Below are positions 1-11,500 of a stretch of 64,000 nt of DNA, piece by piece. The first letter of the stretch is position 1; the number at the start of each line of letters is the position of its first letter. The notes beneath the pieces were generated by a model. The model saw only the letters and a list, made by a program, of their open reading frames with translations. It had not been told where the DNA came from and made no database searches. The translations under genes and the position numbers were made by a program. Source of the stretch: Zygaena filipendulae (taxonomy: Eukaryota; Arthropoda; Insecta; Lepidoptera; Zygaenidae); the NCBI GenBank assembly GCA_907165275.2, contig OU015662.1:7137501-7201500 (forward strand), in the 5' to 3' direction.

Positions 1-40
1 ACTGTATACTAACAGCAAAAAAAAAAAACAATTCATAAAT

Positions 41-210
41 TATTTGTCTGTCTGTATGTTCCCACTAATCTCCGAAATGGTTGGACCGACTTTGACGGGA
101 AATTCACTGGCAGCCAGCTGAAGTTTAAGGAGTAGGTAATTTAGGCTGCTTTTACAATTTCCTGCGGGAATTCCGAAGTTCACGCAGATGAAATCGCGCT
201 GCACAGCTAG
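41..210 (+). mobile_element. Helitron-like (Lep1-type) fragment
   Basis: 3' end shows the family signature: a GC-rich stretch (CCTGCGGGAATTCCGAAG), a degenerate hairpin and the terminal GCACAGCTAG|T. Its 5' part has the CTGTCTGTCTG and CGAAATGGTTGGACCGA blocks. Confidence 0.55.
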
Positions 211-1229
211 TAAGATAAAAAAAAGTTTCGTTGCAAGATAAACAAAGTACCTACCTACCGAAGTATATCTCAATAGAACGTCAAATAGGAGTAAGTAACT
301 CCTTTAGAAGATATCCCCTACAGGTTCACACGTGATTTTCAAGAGCTCTTTGTTGGCTCGAAATATAGAATATCCTTTAGGTAGAGACCTGGGACTCTTT
401 ATGTACGTAAAGATAAATTCAATTCGGATCCGTCCAGTCCACAAACGAAAAATGTAGACATTAGCTATAAAGACATAAATTTGTACTTATAACTAATTAC
501 AGTTTTATTACGAGTATATAAATACGTATAGATATCAGACAAGTACCTACCTAATGTTTCTTTCGTAAGTTAGAGGCTAGAAGAAAAGATTTTTTTTTTC
601 ATTTCGGAGTTTTACACTTGAACAAGTAGGTAGGTACCTACTTATCTACTTACCTAAACTAACCGTACCAAATCGTTGAGCCGTTTTGAGTATAGTAACT
701 TCGCCGCATGTTAAGTACATATGAATACCTACATTACAGTATGGTATAAAGTTTTCTTGTTTCAAAACGTTCGACGTCCACCTACTTTCAGTAATGTTGG
801 AAGCCTGTTTCCCTCCTCACCAATATCCGTAATAGAAATAGAGGAAATAGGCGACAGGAGTGTTCCGCTTTCACACCGATTTTATGTAGTTAGGTAGGTA
901 CTTGCACTGACATTATATTTGCACCTAAATACATCTAGATAAGAACCCAAAATGAGATAGATATCTACTCATTTATGGGTGTTTCATACTCTATAATTTA
1001 TAACTGCAGAAGTTTACTAACCCATTCAAAAAGATAACATAATTTATTTGGTACCTACCTAACGAAATCTTTTTTATCATAAGTAACTTTACATAAAATC
1101 TTAACAGAAAGCAGCTTGTTAGCTGTCGCTTCGGATCGCCCGTCACACTTGCTCTCACATACTTATTTTTACATAATCAAATTTTTTGTACCTACTAGTT
1201 TAACGCAATGAAATAATTTTATAAAAAAT

Positions 1230-1388
1230 ACTAGCTTTTCCTCGTCTTAATTCAAGATTCGGGTTTCAGGCATAAAAAGTACACTCTGTCCTTGTCTGTA
1301 CCGCTGACAACGTGTATGCGAAATTTGATGATGATCGGTTGAAAGCGTAACAAACAAACAAACTCACCTTCGTATTTATAATATTAGT
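1230..1388 (-). mobile_element. Helitron-like (Lep1-type) element
   Basis: Reverse orientation: starts ACTAGC, contains GACAACGTGTATGCGAAATT and GATGATCGGTTGA and the 5' block AATATTATAAA. The GC-rich hairpin end is badly eroded. Confidence 0.6.
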
Positions 1389-1885
1389 CATAATTATGTT
1401 TTAATAGTTAAGCCTATTTAGTACGTACATTTTCTATTGCTGCAATCAAGCTTTTGTGAAGGGGCCTTAGCCAAAATACAATGCTGGATCAACAGATAAG
1501 CTCAATGTTCTTTGTATCGTGATGAGAGTATACTTACTCTTGTCATACGATCAATACCTACAATTTAAAGGAGAATTAAGTATTTCACTCACGCGAATTT
1601 CTGAATTTCATCCGGAACTTTTTGTTCCAGAATACTAAAGTGGCCTGGATATAGATACTTCATCTTCAGCCTTTACCAATAATTTACTTTATGGATTGGT
1701 ATCTTCACCAATATTTTGCTTTATAATGTCTATCGGTTGTATCAGTTTCCTAACGGAAATTTATCATTTATTACTTATGTGTAGATATATATTATATATT
1801 ATAATGGTTTGAATTTGCAATGATGACGGTGATGCCTACAAAAATTGTTTCTTTATTATTTTTTGCCTACATTATTTATACAATA

Positions 1886-2157
1886 AATAATAATAATAAT
1901 AATAATAATCCACATCACAACACACAGATCTACTTGATCCCACAGTAAGCTATTATTAGCTTGTGTCGTGGAAACCAAGCAAACGTGGTATATACTACAT
2001 AGAATTACTTATATATTATACTATAGATATATAAACACACCCAGACTGGAAAATGGAACCCTGTGTTCATCACACAAAGTCCACCCCCACCGGGAATCGA
2101 ACCCGGAACCCCTTGATTAGCGGGCAGGCATGGTGACCATTGCGCCAATCGGGTCGT
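1886..2157 (-). mobile_element. SINE with tRNA-like head, copy 1
   Basis: Reads in reverse from CGACCCGATTGGCGCAATGG (A box) through GGTTCGATTCCC (B box) and a conserved body (AACACAGGGTTCCATTTTCC; GCTTGGTTTCC; ACAAGCT; AAGTAGATCTGTGTG) to a (TTA)n tail. The pol III boxes and simple tail define it as a SINE; full length. Confidence 0.85.
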
Positions 2158-3499
2158 CATTAATACATCTATAAAATAAATAAAACCTTTGATTCCAAAG
2201 TAAAAAGTTATCTCGTTAATGAAAGAACGAAGAAAAAAGGAATACTTACATTTAACTTTCTTTAAAAAAAAGGTAAGGTAACACTTTTATTTTTCCATCA
2301 ACTTGTTAGCTTTGTTACGCGACACCGTTGAAAAGTTATCATGAAGTGTTCTGTTAATGATGAAGCGGCAAACCTACATTAAAAGGGGTTAAAAAAGGTA
2401 TAAAATAGCCGAGCTTAGAGTTGAGGTCTGAGTCCTTTATAAACTTATTTAAGTGTATTTTCTCTTTCTCGGTTTATGGATAAATGTGTTTTTATTTACC
2501 TAGTTATTTCTGTAGTTTGGAGTTTATATTATGACCTAAAATTTTTTGTTTAGATATTTAATTTTTCATTATCAGATGTTATTAAGGTAAACCTGCTATT
2601 CGTATTCATGTATAGGTGTCTCTATCGATTTCTTTTATAACTTATGTTTAAATCAGGTTTTTTAAGCTTACCTATACCCGTAGATACCTTAACTAAGTTT
2701 CTGAAGTTACAAATTTTCTTAAAAAGAACGCGACGATGTTGCCAATTTAATTTGACTGTACCATGAAAATACGCGCGTATAAAAATGCTGAAGTTTTCCT
2801 TCCGTTTCATAGGTGCGCGGAATATAAATAAATTAGCTTTGAAACTGTATAAAAAATATTTTTTCATTACTCATGCTCGGAAAGTAGGTCTGAAGTTGCC
2901 TGAGAAGCGGGTTGAAAGTAACCCTTTTCAGCCCTAGGGAGAATCGCTTTCAACTGACAACTGTCAAATTATTAAAAAAAAACTAGGTCTATTCACATTT
3001 CTATTGAACCATGTTTCAACTTTCTATACAGCCAGCGCGATGTAAAATTGAAATAACGTAAAGTTTAAGTAGGTATTAATTAAAATAAAATTTACTCACT
3101 TTGTCTTAAGCTAATTCCTATTTATATTTTTTATTTCCTTTAATTAATACTTAATAATTAAAGAAAATATTTTTTTTACGTCGCCATAAAAAATACTGGC
3201 TGAATAGCTAGCCGGCCAAAGAAAAAGAAATAGCTGGAAAAGTGTCAAGCGACTATCCGATCTTCACTCATTTTTTCTTTAGCTAATTCCTATTTTTATT
3301 TTGACTTTCCTTGCATTCGTAATGAAAAGCACAGTGTTACCCTCGGGAGAAAGTAACTTCTCGCTACGCTCGGGCGCCAAACCCCGTCTCGGCACTAAAT
3401 GAGTTACTTTCACCCCTTGGATAACAATGTACTATTAAAATGAGTTATTAACTTTATGTATATAGGTAACTACTTTATGTAACTTTATCTATCCTTAAA

Positions 3500-3704
3500 T
3501 CCTCACATATTATAAAACGAAGTCCTTCGCCGCGTCTGTCTGTCTGTTTGTTCGCGACAAACTCAAAAACTACCTCACACATTTTCATGCGGTTTTCACC
3601 AATAGATAGAGTGATTCAAGAGAAAGGTTTAATATGTATAGTTTATTCTGGAATTCCTATAGGAACTCCGAAATCACCGCGAGTGAGACCACGGGAGATA
3701 GCTA
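3500..3704 (+). mobile_element. Helitron-like element, subfamily with CACATATTATAAAACGAAG head
   Basis: Starts TCCTCACATATTATAAAACG and ends GGGAGATAGCTAG|T. Internal text (ATTTTCATGCGGTTTTCACC, AATAGATAGAGTGATTCA) is shared with 46822-47037 and, in reverse, 34222-34432, so these three form one subfamily. Confidence 0.6.
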
Positions 3705-4499
3705 GTTTTTGGATAGGTGTATTTGTATGACTAATGACTATGCATATGTATCTATATTGTGTATGTATCTATATTGTATTTGGTTATTATGTTTGTATCT
3801 TGTATACACGTATGTTACCGTAAATTGGTAAAACTTTAGTACTTGTAATTTGTAAACTAACGGTTTTCACAATTTTGCGGTAAAATCGCAGATACTTACA
3901 ATTTATCATAGGTGAGTACCTACATTTATTTCATAAGTAAATAGGCAAACCTAGCTTTGAATTCATTGATTTTATTTTTATTTCATTCAGTTACTACTGT
4001 ACTGTACAGGTACCTATACTTACCTACATACATACGAATAATACTGCGTGTTTATTATTTTTATTATTCTTTATATAGAGAAAGAAAAAGTTTCCAGGTG
4101 TTTTCTTTATCATGTCGAGTCGAAAATTCTATTTCTATTTACATACGGACAGTTTCAATCACACGTTCGATCAGCTAAAGAGATTACATTATTAGGTACG
4201 ACATAAAGCCAGAGTTACCCATAGTGAAGTGTGTATGCGGCCAGGTTTATCTTTAATATAATAAAGACCATATAAAGACACAAGGCACGTCTCGATCATC
4301 CACTGTGTCTGACCCGTCTTATCTCCAGCTTAGTACCGTACATATAAAATTATTATACCTATAAATAATGACAATAAAACACAGTCAACAATATATATTT
4401 TTAGCTTACGCAAAAGATTTTTTCCTATGACACAAGAAAACCATTAATAATAATTTTCTCCTTTGTAACACCAACAGCGTAAAGCTATAAAAATCGAGT

Positions 4500-4960
4500 C
4501 AAATTGGGACAAATGACATTTTTACTATTTGTAATAGTGCTTCATTTTTGGGGTTCCTTACCGCAAAAGGAAAAAGGGAAGCCTTATAAGATCAGTCCGC
4601 CTATCCGTTTGTATATCAAGAGACTTTTTCTCAGAAACGCGTGGAGGTATCAAACTGAAATCAATATAAAATACTTAGGTCTATCTGAATATTGAAGGTA
4701 CTGATGTGTCCCGCGGTTTCACCCGCGTGAAACGTTTTCATAATATACCTAACAAATTTATTTCCCGACATCCGATTCAAATTAAACAAAGCCTATAATT
4801 ATGTTACTCCAAGCTAAGCTTAATCTAACTGAAAATCGCATGGCAATCCGTTCAAAACTTTTTGTGGTTGGTTATATTCTTCTATTATTTATCGCCCGTT
4901 CTCAACTTTTGTTAAAAATAATCAATGTAGGTACAGACTCACGGATTCTACTCTTTTTTT
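4500..4960 (-). mobile_element. Helitron-like element (long subfamily) next to another repeat piece
   Basis: 4706-4960 in reverse carries the CCGCGGTTTCACCCGCGTGA hairpin, then AACAAAGCCTATAATTATG and GGATTCTACTC, matching 44513-44830 and 55128-55446. The adjoining 4500-4700 piece (AGTCCGCCTATCCGTTTGTA; AAACGCGTGGAGGTATCAA) looks like another common lepidopteran repeat; a 63-codon open frame there is not a gene. Confidence 0.5.
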
Positions 4961-6065
4961 TTCTGGGGTAAGATATACCTACCAGATACATATCTACGTA
5001 TTTGTTCATAAATATGTTTCAATAATTTCTCTAATCCGATTTGCATTTCATAAGAGCGGTAATATGGCGTCTTCGTTGGGTATAAAGTGAGATATCATCA
5101 CGTTCTCCCGGCGTCTGAGCGGAATGTAAACGATTCATTATGCTTGCTCCAAATGATTCCGTTTCGCCTATTGAGGTGAATATTATACCTATATAAGAGC
5201 ACCTACCGATAAATTCATTTAGAACTTTTCAATGAGAATAAAATTAAGCTTTTTTAAGCTACTAAGGTGATAATTTACACTGTTTACACACACTTTACTT
5301 GCACCACACAGGGTTATTAAAGAGAATTTGTTGGTAACAGTCCAGCAACAGCAAAAGCTCTTTCTTTGTTCTGTTATATCTTGAGGAATTAATTGATGTT
5401 GTTTTCATTTCTTAAACAAACTATACAACTTAAATTGGCACAGCTTCAGAACTTCTTTGAACAGAGACGAACATTTACGCAAATTTACTGTGTCTACTTA
5501 ATTAGCTAGCTAGTTTTTCCCTCTATAATATCCCTCTATGCATAAACTACCTAGTGTCTACTGATACATCCGCGTCAACCGCTTTTAAAAAACAACAACT
5601 TTTCCGTCATCTGATTTAGATGAGTCATAGTTGATGATATTATGTTGTCCTGTTTTGTTCGTTCGTTCGATTTTTTGTCTCGTTAATCTGCACCTGTTAA
5701 AGGTACATTTAAAAATCTAGAATAACCTACTACTTACCTTATTTATTCAATATGATGAGAACGTATTTGATACTCGTATTCGAGTCCTGATACTCCATAA
5801 GACATCTCACTCCGAGAGTTTACTGTCGCTTGCAGCGCCTAAAGCACTATAATATAACATATCCATAAAATTTCCTCGTAAACTTGATAAAACATTCATA
5901 TTATCATCATCCAGTTTCATTTTGCACTGCACTTTCTATATAAATATGTAGGTACATACATATAAATATTTAAACTTAAATAATAATAAAAACGAAATCA
6001 TCTCTGTGTTCAAATACTGTCACAAAGCGCTACATTTTCAAAAAATATAATTCACTTGTCGATAA
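4961..6065. other. Intergenic, nothing recognised
   Basis: AT-rich, no open frame with coding character, no repeat shared with the rest of the window that I could see. Confidence 0.5.
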
Positions 6066-6228
6066 CCACAGTTTCACTCGCAGCACCTAAGCGGAGTTTC
6101 CGTAGAAATTCCGGGATAAAGTACCTACCCTTTGTCACACAATATGAACACTGTAGCTTCCTATATGTAAATGAATTTTTAAAATCTGTTCGGTATAGTT
6201 TTTGAATTTATCCATTACAAACAAACAC
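6066..6228 (-). mobile_element. Eroded Helitron-like fragment
   Basis: Recognisable only by CACAGTTTCACTCGC, AATTCCGGGATAAAGTACC and the terminal ACAAACAAACACACTCG. Confidence 0.4.
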
Positions 6229-6229
6229 A

Positions 6230-6340
6230 CTCGTAACCTTCTAGAGTTATCAGAAATTACCTAATAACTTTCTCATATTTATTATCCAGCGGTATTGTAA
6301 TCAATTACCTACCTGTCATTTTGAAGATATTCATTATTAA
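6230..6340. repeat. Dispersed repeat, inverted partner at 25480-25590
   Basis: About 110 nt here match the reverse complement of 25480-25590 (shared ATCAGAAATTA, TTATCCAGC/ATATCCAGC, TATTGTAATCAAT, CATTTTGAAGATATTCATT). No terminal structure that I can define; an ancient MITE is possible. Confidence 0.6.
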
Positions 6341-6457
6341 ATATTATATCAGATATCTGGTACCCATATCTCTTCACTTTGAGATCAGATACAAATAATT
6401 ATGATAAAAATAATGATGACATCCAAGCATTATTTTTCTTTTTTTTAATATTTACCA

Positions 6458-6515
6458 CATCATTTGCTTGGTTTCCCCGACACAAGCTTATAACTTTATG
6501 TGGGATCAAGTTTTT
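6458..6515 (+). mobile_element. Decayed fragment of the tRNA-headed SINE
   Basis: Only the middle is recognisable (TTTGCTTGGTTTCC, GACACAAGCTTATA, GTGGGATCAAG). No head or tail. Confidence 0.5.
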
Positions 6516-7525
6516 AAAGTAAAATGTCAATATTATTATATTATTCTGACACACCCCATTTAGAAAAATAAACAACAATATGATTAAAATATATTTTATG
6601 TCGAAAAAATGTATACTTTAAAAGTTATTCAACATTAGTTTGGAGGTGATCTATCTACGAAATTCCAAGCGCTACGCCCGCGTCTACCGGTTCAATTTTT
6701 ATTGCTGCGGGCGGCGTACGCGCCAAATATTGTATTATAAATAATTTAAACATGGGCTAGTAAAAATGAAAAAATCTAACCTATATTAAAACAAAGTGCG
6801 ATCGATTCGCTAGTTGATTCTAAGCAAACTACTTTCTAGTTTTCAGTTAATTCATTAACACGTTGTATACGATTTTAAACATCTTCTCTGCAATTTCGAG
6901 CTAACGTCAGATATAGGTAATTTGAGCTAGACTTTTAGACTTTTTGTGATTAGTGAACTGAGATTAATATAAATGAAATGGGCCACATATAAAAACAATT
7001 TATTACTTTCTTCCATTCCTTAAATAGTATTAAATTTTATGAAGACGTCAACAATGACTGCAATGTAGTGATTATGGTAACATCATTTTTTACTAACTAT
7101 ACAAAGAGGAAAAGTATTGTGCGATATTGAGTTTCTATTTTATTTATTTGTAACAGTCTTATTTTATATTTACAAATATAAAAAGAAATTTGCGTCTATG
7201 TAGCAAATGACACAAATTAAATTATTACTTAAAGATAGGTAGGTACACAATAATTCGATAATTACAATATTATAAATAATTCTATAGTTTAGTTAGTTCA
7301 ATCCTAATTAATTAAAATCATAATGGTGCCAAATCCAGGCTTCAATACACAATTCTGTTTAAAATGCAAATAAATTATACTATTAAATAATTTAAGAAGG
7401 AATAAGTATGTTGACACAGTATTTTCTTAATGTAAATTAAAACATATCTACATTATTACATTTGATCTATATTTCTAACCATCAAACAATTAACATTAAA
7501 CAGACAAATTATTAGGCGTATACAA

Positions 7526-7531
7526 TTTATT
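7526..7531 (-). promoter_or_regulatory. Poly(A) signal AATAAA for the GPCR
   Basis: AATAAA begins 18 nt downstream of the final UAA at 7550. The closeness of this signal to the third stop fits a transcript whose coding part reaches 7550. Poly(A) sites further downstream cannot be excluded. Confidence 0.5.
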
Positions 7532-7549
7532 TACAATAATAATCATTAC

Positions 7550-8053
7550 TTAGTCAAGTCTTTGTTCAGGAGATAGTTCCAAATGAACAACGTCAACAGA
7601 TTTGTCAAAAGTGACTCGCGGAAGTCATCGAGTCAGCGTCACTTCAGTATCACTAGAGCTTCTAGAACTTTCTTTTATGACATCAAGTTCTCTGTTCGAT
7701 AAAGAGGAATTTCGCGAGAACTTATGGGCTGGACAATAGTCACTTTTGTCTTCAAAGCTTTCATGAATCACGTCTTCATTTTCTTTCGCTTCATCCGAAT
7801 CTTCTTCACCGATATCATTCACTTCGACTTCCAATAAATTGTCATTTTCTTTCGCACCATACGCACTAAAGCTTCTTTCATGACTGAGACTACGTATCCT
7901 ATCAAAGTTATGCTCTAATATATGCAAATTATCAGGATCGACACTCGATGAATCATCGAACTTCCACTTGATATTCGAGTTAAATTGTTCCATACCAGGG
8001 TACAAGCCCATACTATTACTTCTATGCCCGAAGACCGGACAGTTTCGGAACTC
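7550..8053 (-). CDS. In-frame 3' extension of the GPCR beyond UGA (possible readthrough tail)
   Basis: Directly after the first UGA the frame continues for 142 sense codons, meets a second UGA (7627-7625, context CGA UGA CUU), then 24 more codons to UAA (7552-7550). The extension is protein-like: polar, acidic and Ser-rich (VEVNDIGEEDSDEAKENED; SRNSSLSNRELDVIKESS) and ends in LPRVTFDKSVDVV... The rest of the gene has no frameshift or stop. Translation through both UGAs would give about 667 residues. Alternatives: both UGAs are sequence errors or allelic nonsense changes; the first is removed by an unusually short 36- or 45-nt intron (donor GTGAGA overlapping the stop, acceptor CATAG or AATAG, both frame-preserving); or this is 3'UTR. 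I regard it as once-coding and possibly still coding. Confidence 0.55.
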
Positions 8054-8524
8054 TCACAACTCTGGATGCCTACCATTACACGTCTTATTGAAATTAACTT
8101 CGTCTAAACTTAAATTGGAACGAGACCGACCGCATTCGAGGCCTGTAGGGGGCCTGAATAAACATAAATCCGAGTTTTTCAATCGGCACTGCCTCGAACA
8201 CGATTCTATTTGAAAAGCGGCTCTATCAATCTGTCGGTAATCTGTTGGTCCATATCCATCGAAGTATCTCGGATCATGTTTGCAGGCACTACTTGAACAT
8301 CCTTTGAATGACCCTGTACAACGTAAAGGATCTCTGTGGCATGCTTTTTGAATAGCGTGTAACGAAGTAGACGAAACAGTACGTTCTAAAATCTCACCCC
8401 AGTATTTTTCACCGAGTCCTTCAAATTCTCCCTTAGAATGGCGACCGTCTGACGTGACAGGTGAGCCACAGCAGCCTGTTGACTTTTCGTAATTCGAAAA
8501 TGGTTTTTTTCTTCGGCAACAAAC
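8054..8524 (-). CDS. GPCR exon 8: cytoplasmic tail to first UGA
   Basis: Acceptor CTGAACAG; 156 codons then UGA (8056-8054). The tail opens with VCCRRKK, a likely palmitoylation and membrane-anchoring site, and is rich in Cys, Ser and charged residues (CKHDPRYFDGYGPTDYRQ; RSRSNLSLDEVNFNKTCNG). The same frame stays open after the UGA, so this may not be the real C-terminus. Confidence 0.85.
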   Translation of the reverse strand, partial: VCCRRKKPFSNYEKSTGCCGSPVTSDGRHSKGEFEGLGEKYWGEILERTVSSTSLHAIQKACHRDPLRCTGSFKGCSSSACKHDPRYFDGYGPTDYRQIDRAAFQIESCSRQCRLKNSDLCLFRPPTGLECGRSRSNLSLDEVNFNKTCNGRHPEL

Positions 8525-11500
8525 CTGTTCAGAAAATTATGTAACTAACCAAAATTTCATAATAATGTCCATCAATGAATACCTACAGGGTGGAAATTTG
8601 AGACTGGTCAGTAAGGGCGGCTACCTTAAGGGTTGAAACCACGCGAATATTGTCTTAAGAGACCATCCCTAATTTTATGAGTTATTACTATATCGGTATT
8701 TACCGATATTAAAAAAAAATTAAGGTATAGTCAGCGAGAAATCGGCGATTAATTTTTATTAGCTTAATGAATCCTTTTTCCGACAAAGCTCAAAAGGCTC
8801 TATATGGGGCCAAATTAGATTAGGTTATGTTAGCCAGTATTTTCTCGAACTAAGAAATGTTTCACTATCTACTGTGCTACGAGTATTATTCATTTTCCTA
8901 ACAAAATGCATTGGAAAAGTTTTTTTCGATTTGTAACATTTCTGATACCCTATTACCTCTTTGTATAAAAAAAAAACGCTTACGTAATATTGGATAAGTT
9001 CATTGCTGATCCGTCTAAAATGACTGTTCAGGAGCCAGTAGAGAAATGGATTCCAGAAGCTGTTGCTAAGCGCTAGCCAGGTCACAATGAAGTCCAGTGA
9101 AGGTGGGACCTAAGTAAAAAAAGAAAACACAGAATCCTTAATAATAAAAACAAGCTGTACCCTGCGGTTTCAACCGCGTGAGTTTCAGAATTCCCGCAGG
9201 AACTATTTTTTTTTCTACAATAAAAGTGGAATAAAGGTACTCCTTAAAAAACCAGCTATCTGCTAGTGAGGGTCCCGTTAAAATTAGTTCAGCCGTTTCT
9301 GAGATTAGCCGGAACAGAGAGACAGACAGACAAAAATTTAACAAATAGTTTTTTTTTTTTTTAGTACAGGTACCGTATATACTTTCATATGCATTTAGTG
9401 AAAAGCTGTTAAATTGGAATTACAAACAGACCTATGTATAATGTATATAATATGTATAAAGATGTGAATTTGAGTTTGTTTGTTTGCTACGCTTTCACGC
9501 CTTAACTACTCAACCGATTGTCGTGAAATTTTGACTACGTGTTGTCAGAGGCACATAAAAGGAGATAGGATAAGTACTTTTCACCCTGGGATGCCCGCGG
9601 GAACTCTGAAAATAACGGGGGTGAAATCACTTCGAACAGCTAGTTTAGACATAAATGTCATAATAAGTAAGTGACATAAACTGACGTTTACCTTGCATCC
9701 TGTACAAGCAGCAACAACCTCTTGAATAGTGGCTGGAGTTACCATCACAATAAACCCTAAAGACATCGCTGCCATTGTTCTAGAGGTACTAACACTGTGT
9801 GGTCTTGCTGGAGCTGAAATATGCTACAAAAGAAAGTTTTGTAGGTTATTTTTGCAAGATATAATAAAATATCCCTCGAATATATAAAAGAATTCCTGCC
9901 GGGATCTAAAACTAACGCGGGTGGAGCCGCGGGGCAAAACTAGTTCATTATAGGTATAATGAAAACGTTGTCGTGTTTTTTTACGAAATGGATTTAAACT
10001 AAAATATTTTCTAGATATTCGTCTATTGTAATATTATAAACAGGAAATATATTTTTGGCCGCTTTTTTTATTAATGCCACGGTCACTTACAAAATACGTC
10101 CTTAATAAGTATTTTGTAATGATGGCATAGCATTTGTGGTTGACCACAAATGCTATGCGTTAACAAACATGCGACATGCGGCTAGTGACATGTCTCGACC
10201 CGAAACTTGCACTTCACGTAATATACTGTAATGATGTTAATTATTATTTATCGTTACGATTTTTGTGTCGCTAGTTGACTATCGGTACCTAGATAACGTT
10301 GTCGAGACGGCACGCGGCGGGCGCACGGAAACCGCACTGTTTCTTTGAGATTTTTAGTCGTTTCACGCGCGTGTATATTGATACAATGCAGTATGCACAA
10401 TACAACCGCAAACTATAAAATACTAAAATATATTATCCAACTTACCATAATTTCGTGCTCGATGTGATTTTTAGTGCAAGGGGGTGGAACGCCGTTCGGA
10501 CGGACGTGCTCTTGGTCGCATTTGTTTCTAGATTTACTCACGTGAAACCCAGAGCCATAACAATACATGAGCGCCATTGTTGTTGGGAAATAGTAAGCGC
10601 AGCAGGACAGAATTCTAAAAGACACGATAAAAATAATGTTCATTATCACATGGTTTGAAAATTAAGAGTAGGTTAGAAAAAAAAACGTTACGCGACGCAT
10701 CACATTGTCCATTTAGTTTTTAGAGAGTTTTTCATTCAACGAATTCGTTAGGAATTGGATGTAAGCAGGTGGCAGGGAGCACCACAAAAAAAATCACAAG
10801 GTACTTGCGCGTGTACACACTGAAATACACGCAGTCAGTTTTATTTTGTTACCTGAATGCTATTCTGCTATGAAAAACGTCACAGGCCATAAGTCCCGTA
10901 GAGTTGAAGTAATATCCAGATCCAGGTAGCACCATTATAGCAAACAATGACACTGACAGTATCCAAGTTATACTGATGACCAACACGCAACCCTATAATG
11001 AAAATTTGTTTTGAATTCGATTTATTTATATTTCACAGCACCTTTCTATTTAAGTCTAACGCTTACGAGAATCGCAACTGCCTATATCTAACCATTTGTC
11101 AGAGTTAGTTATTGGTTTGTTGGATAAATCAAGGTTTATCTACTGAAAGAGCATTGCGCTCACTGATTGGCAGATTTGATTCATCGAATTAACACTATTT
11201 CGTTTTAGAGGGAAGCATAAACGTGTATTCGAATAATGCAGTTTTTCTCCGCGTGAAATACTAACGGGATTTTGTCTACAACTTTTTGTATCGCGCGGGA
11301 TATAAAGTTATTGATTATTTTTACTAATTTATTAAAATATATACTTATGAATTAATACAACAATAGGTAAATTATTCTTATTATTAAACATTTTGATAAA
11401 AATAATATAATACATTTTGCATCAAAATCAATTATGCGTTGATAATAAAAACCAAAAACCATACTAAAATCCACTGCGTAGTTTAAAAGAATTAAACCGA

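Noticed and set aside
2080..2157. tRNA gene at the head of the SINE copies
   Set aside because: A and B boxes are present but the acceptor ends do not pair and the same body and (TTA)n tail follow in each copy, so these are SINEs.
8018..8057. Mini-intron (GTGAGA...CATAG) removing the first UGA
   Set aside because: It preserves frame, but at 36 nt (or 45 nt to the next AG) it is shorter than normal insect introns; kept only as an alternative explanation.
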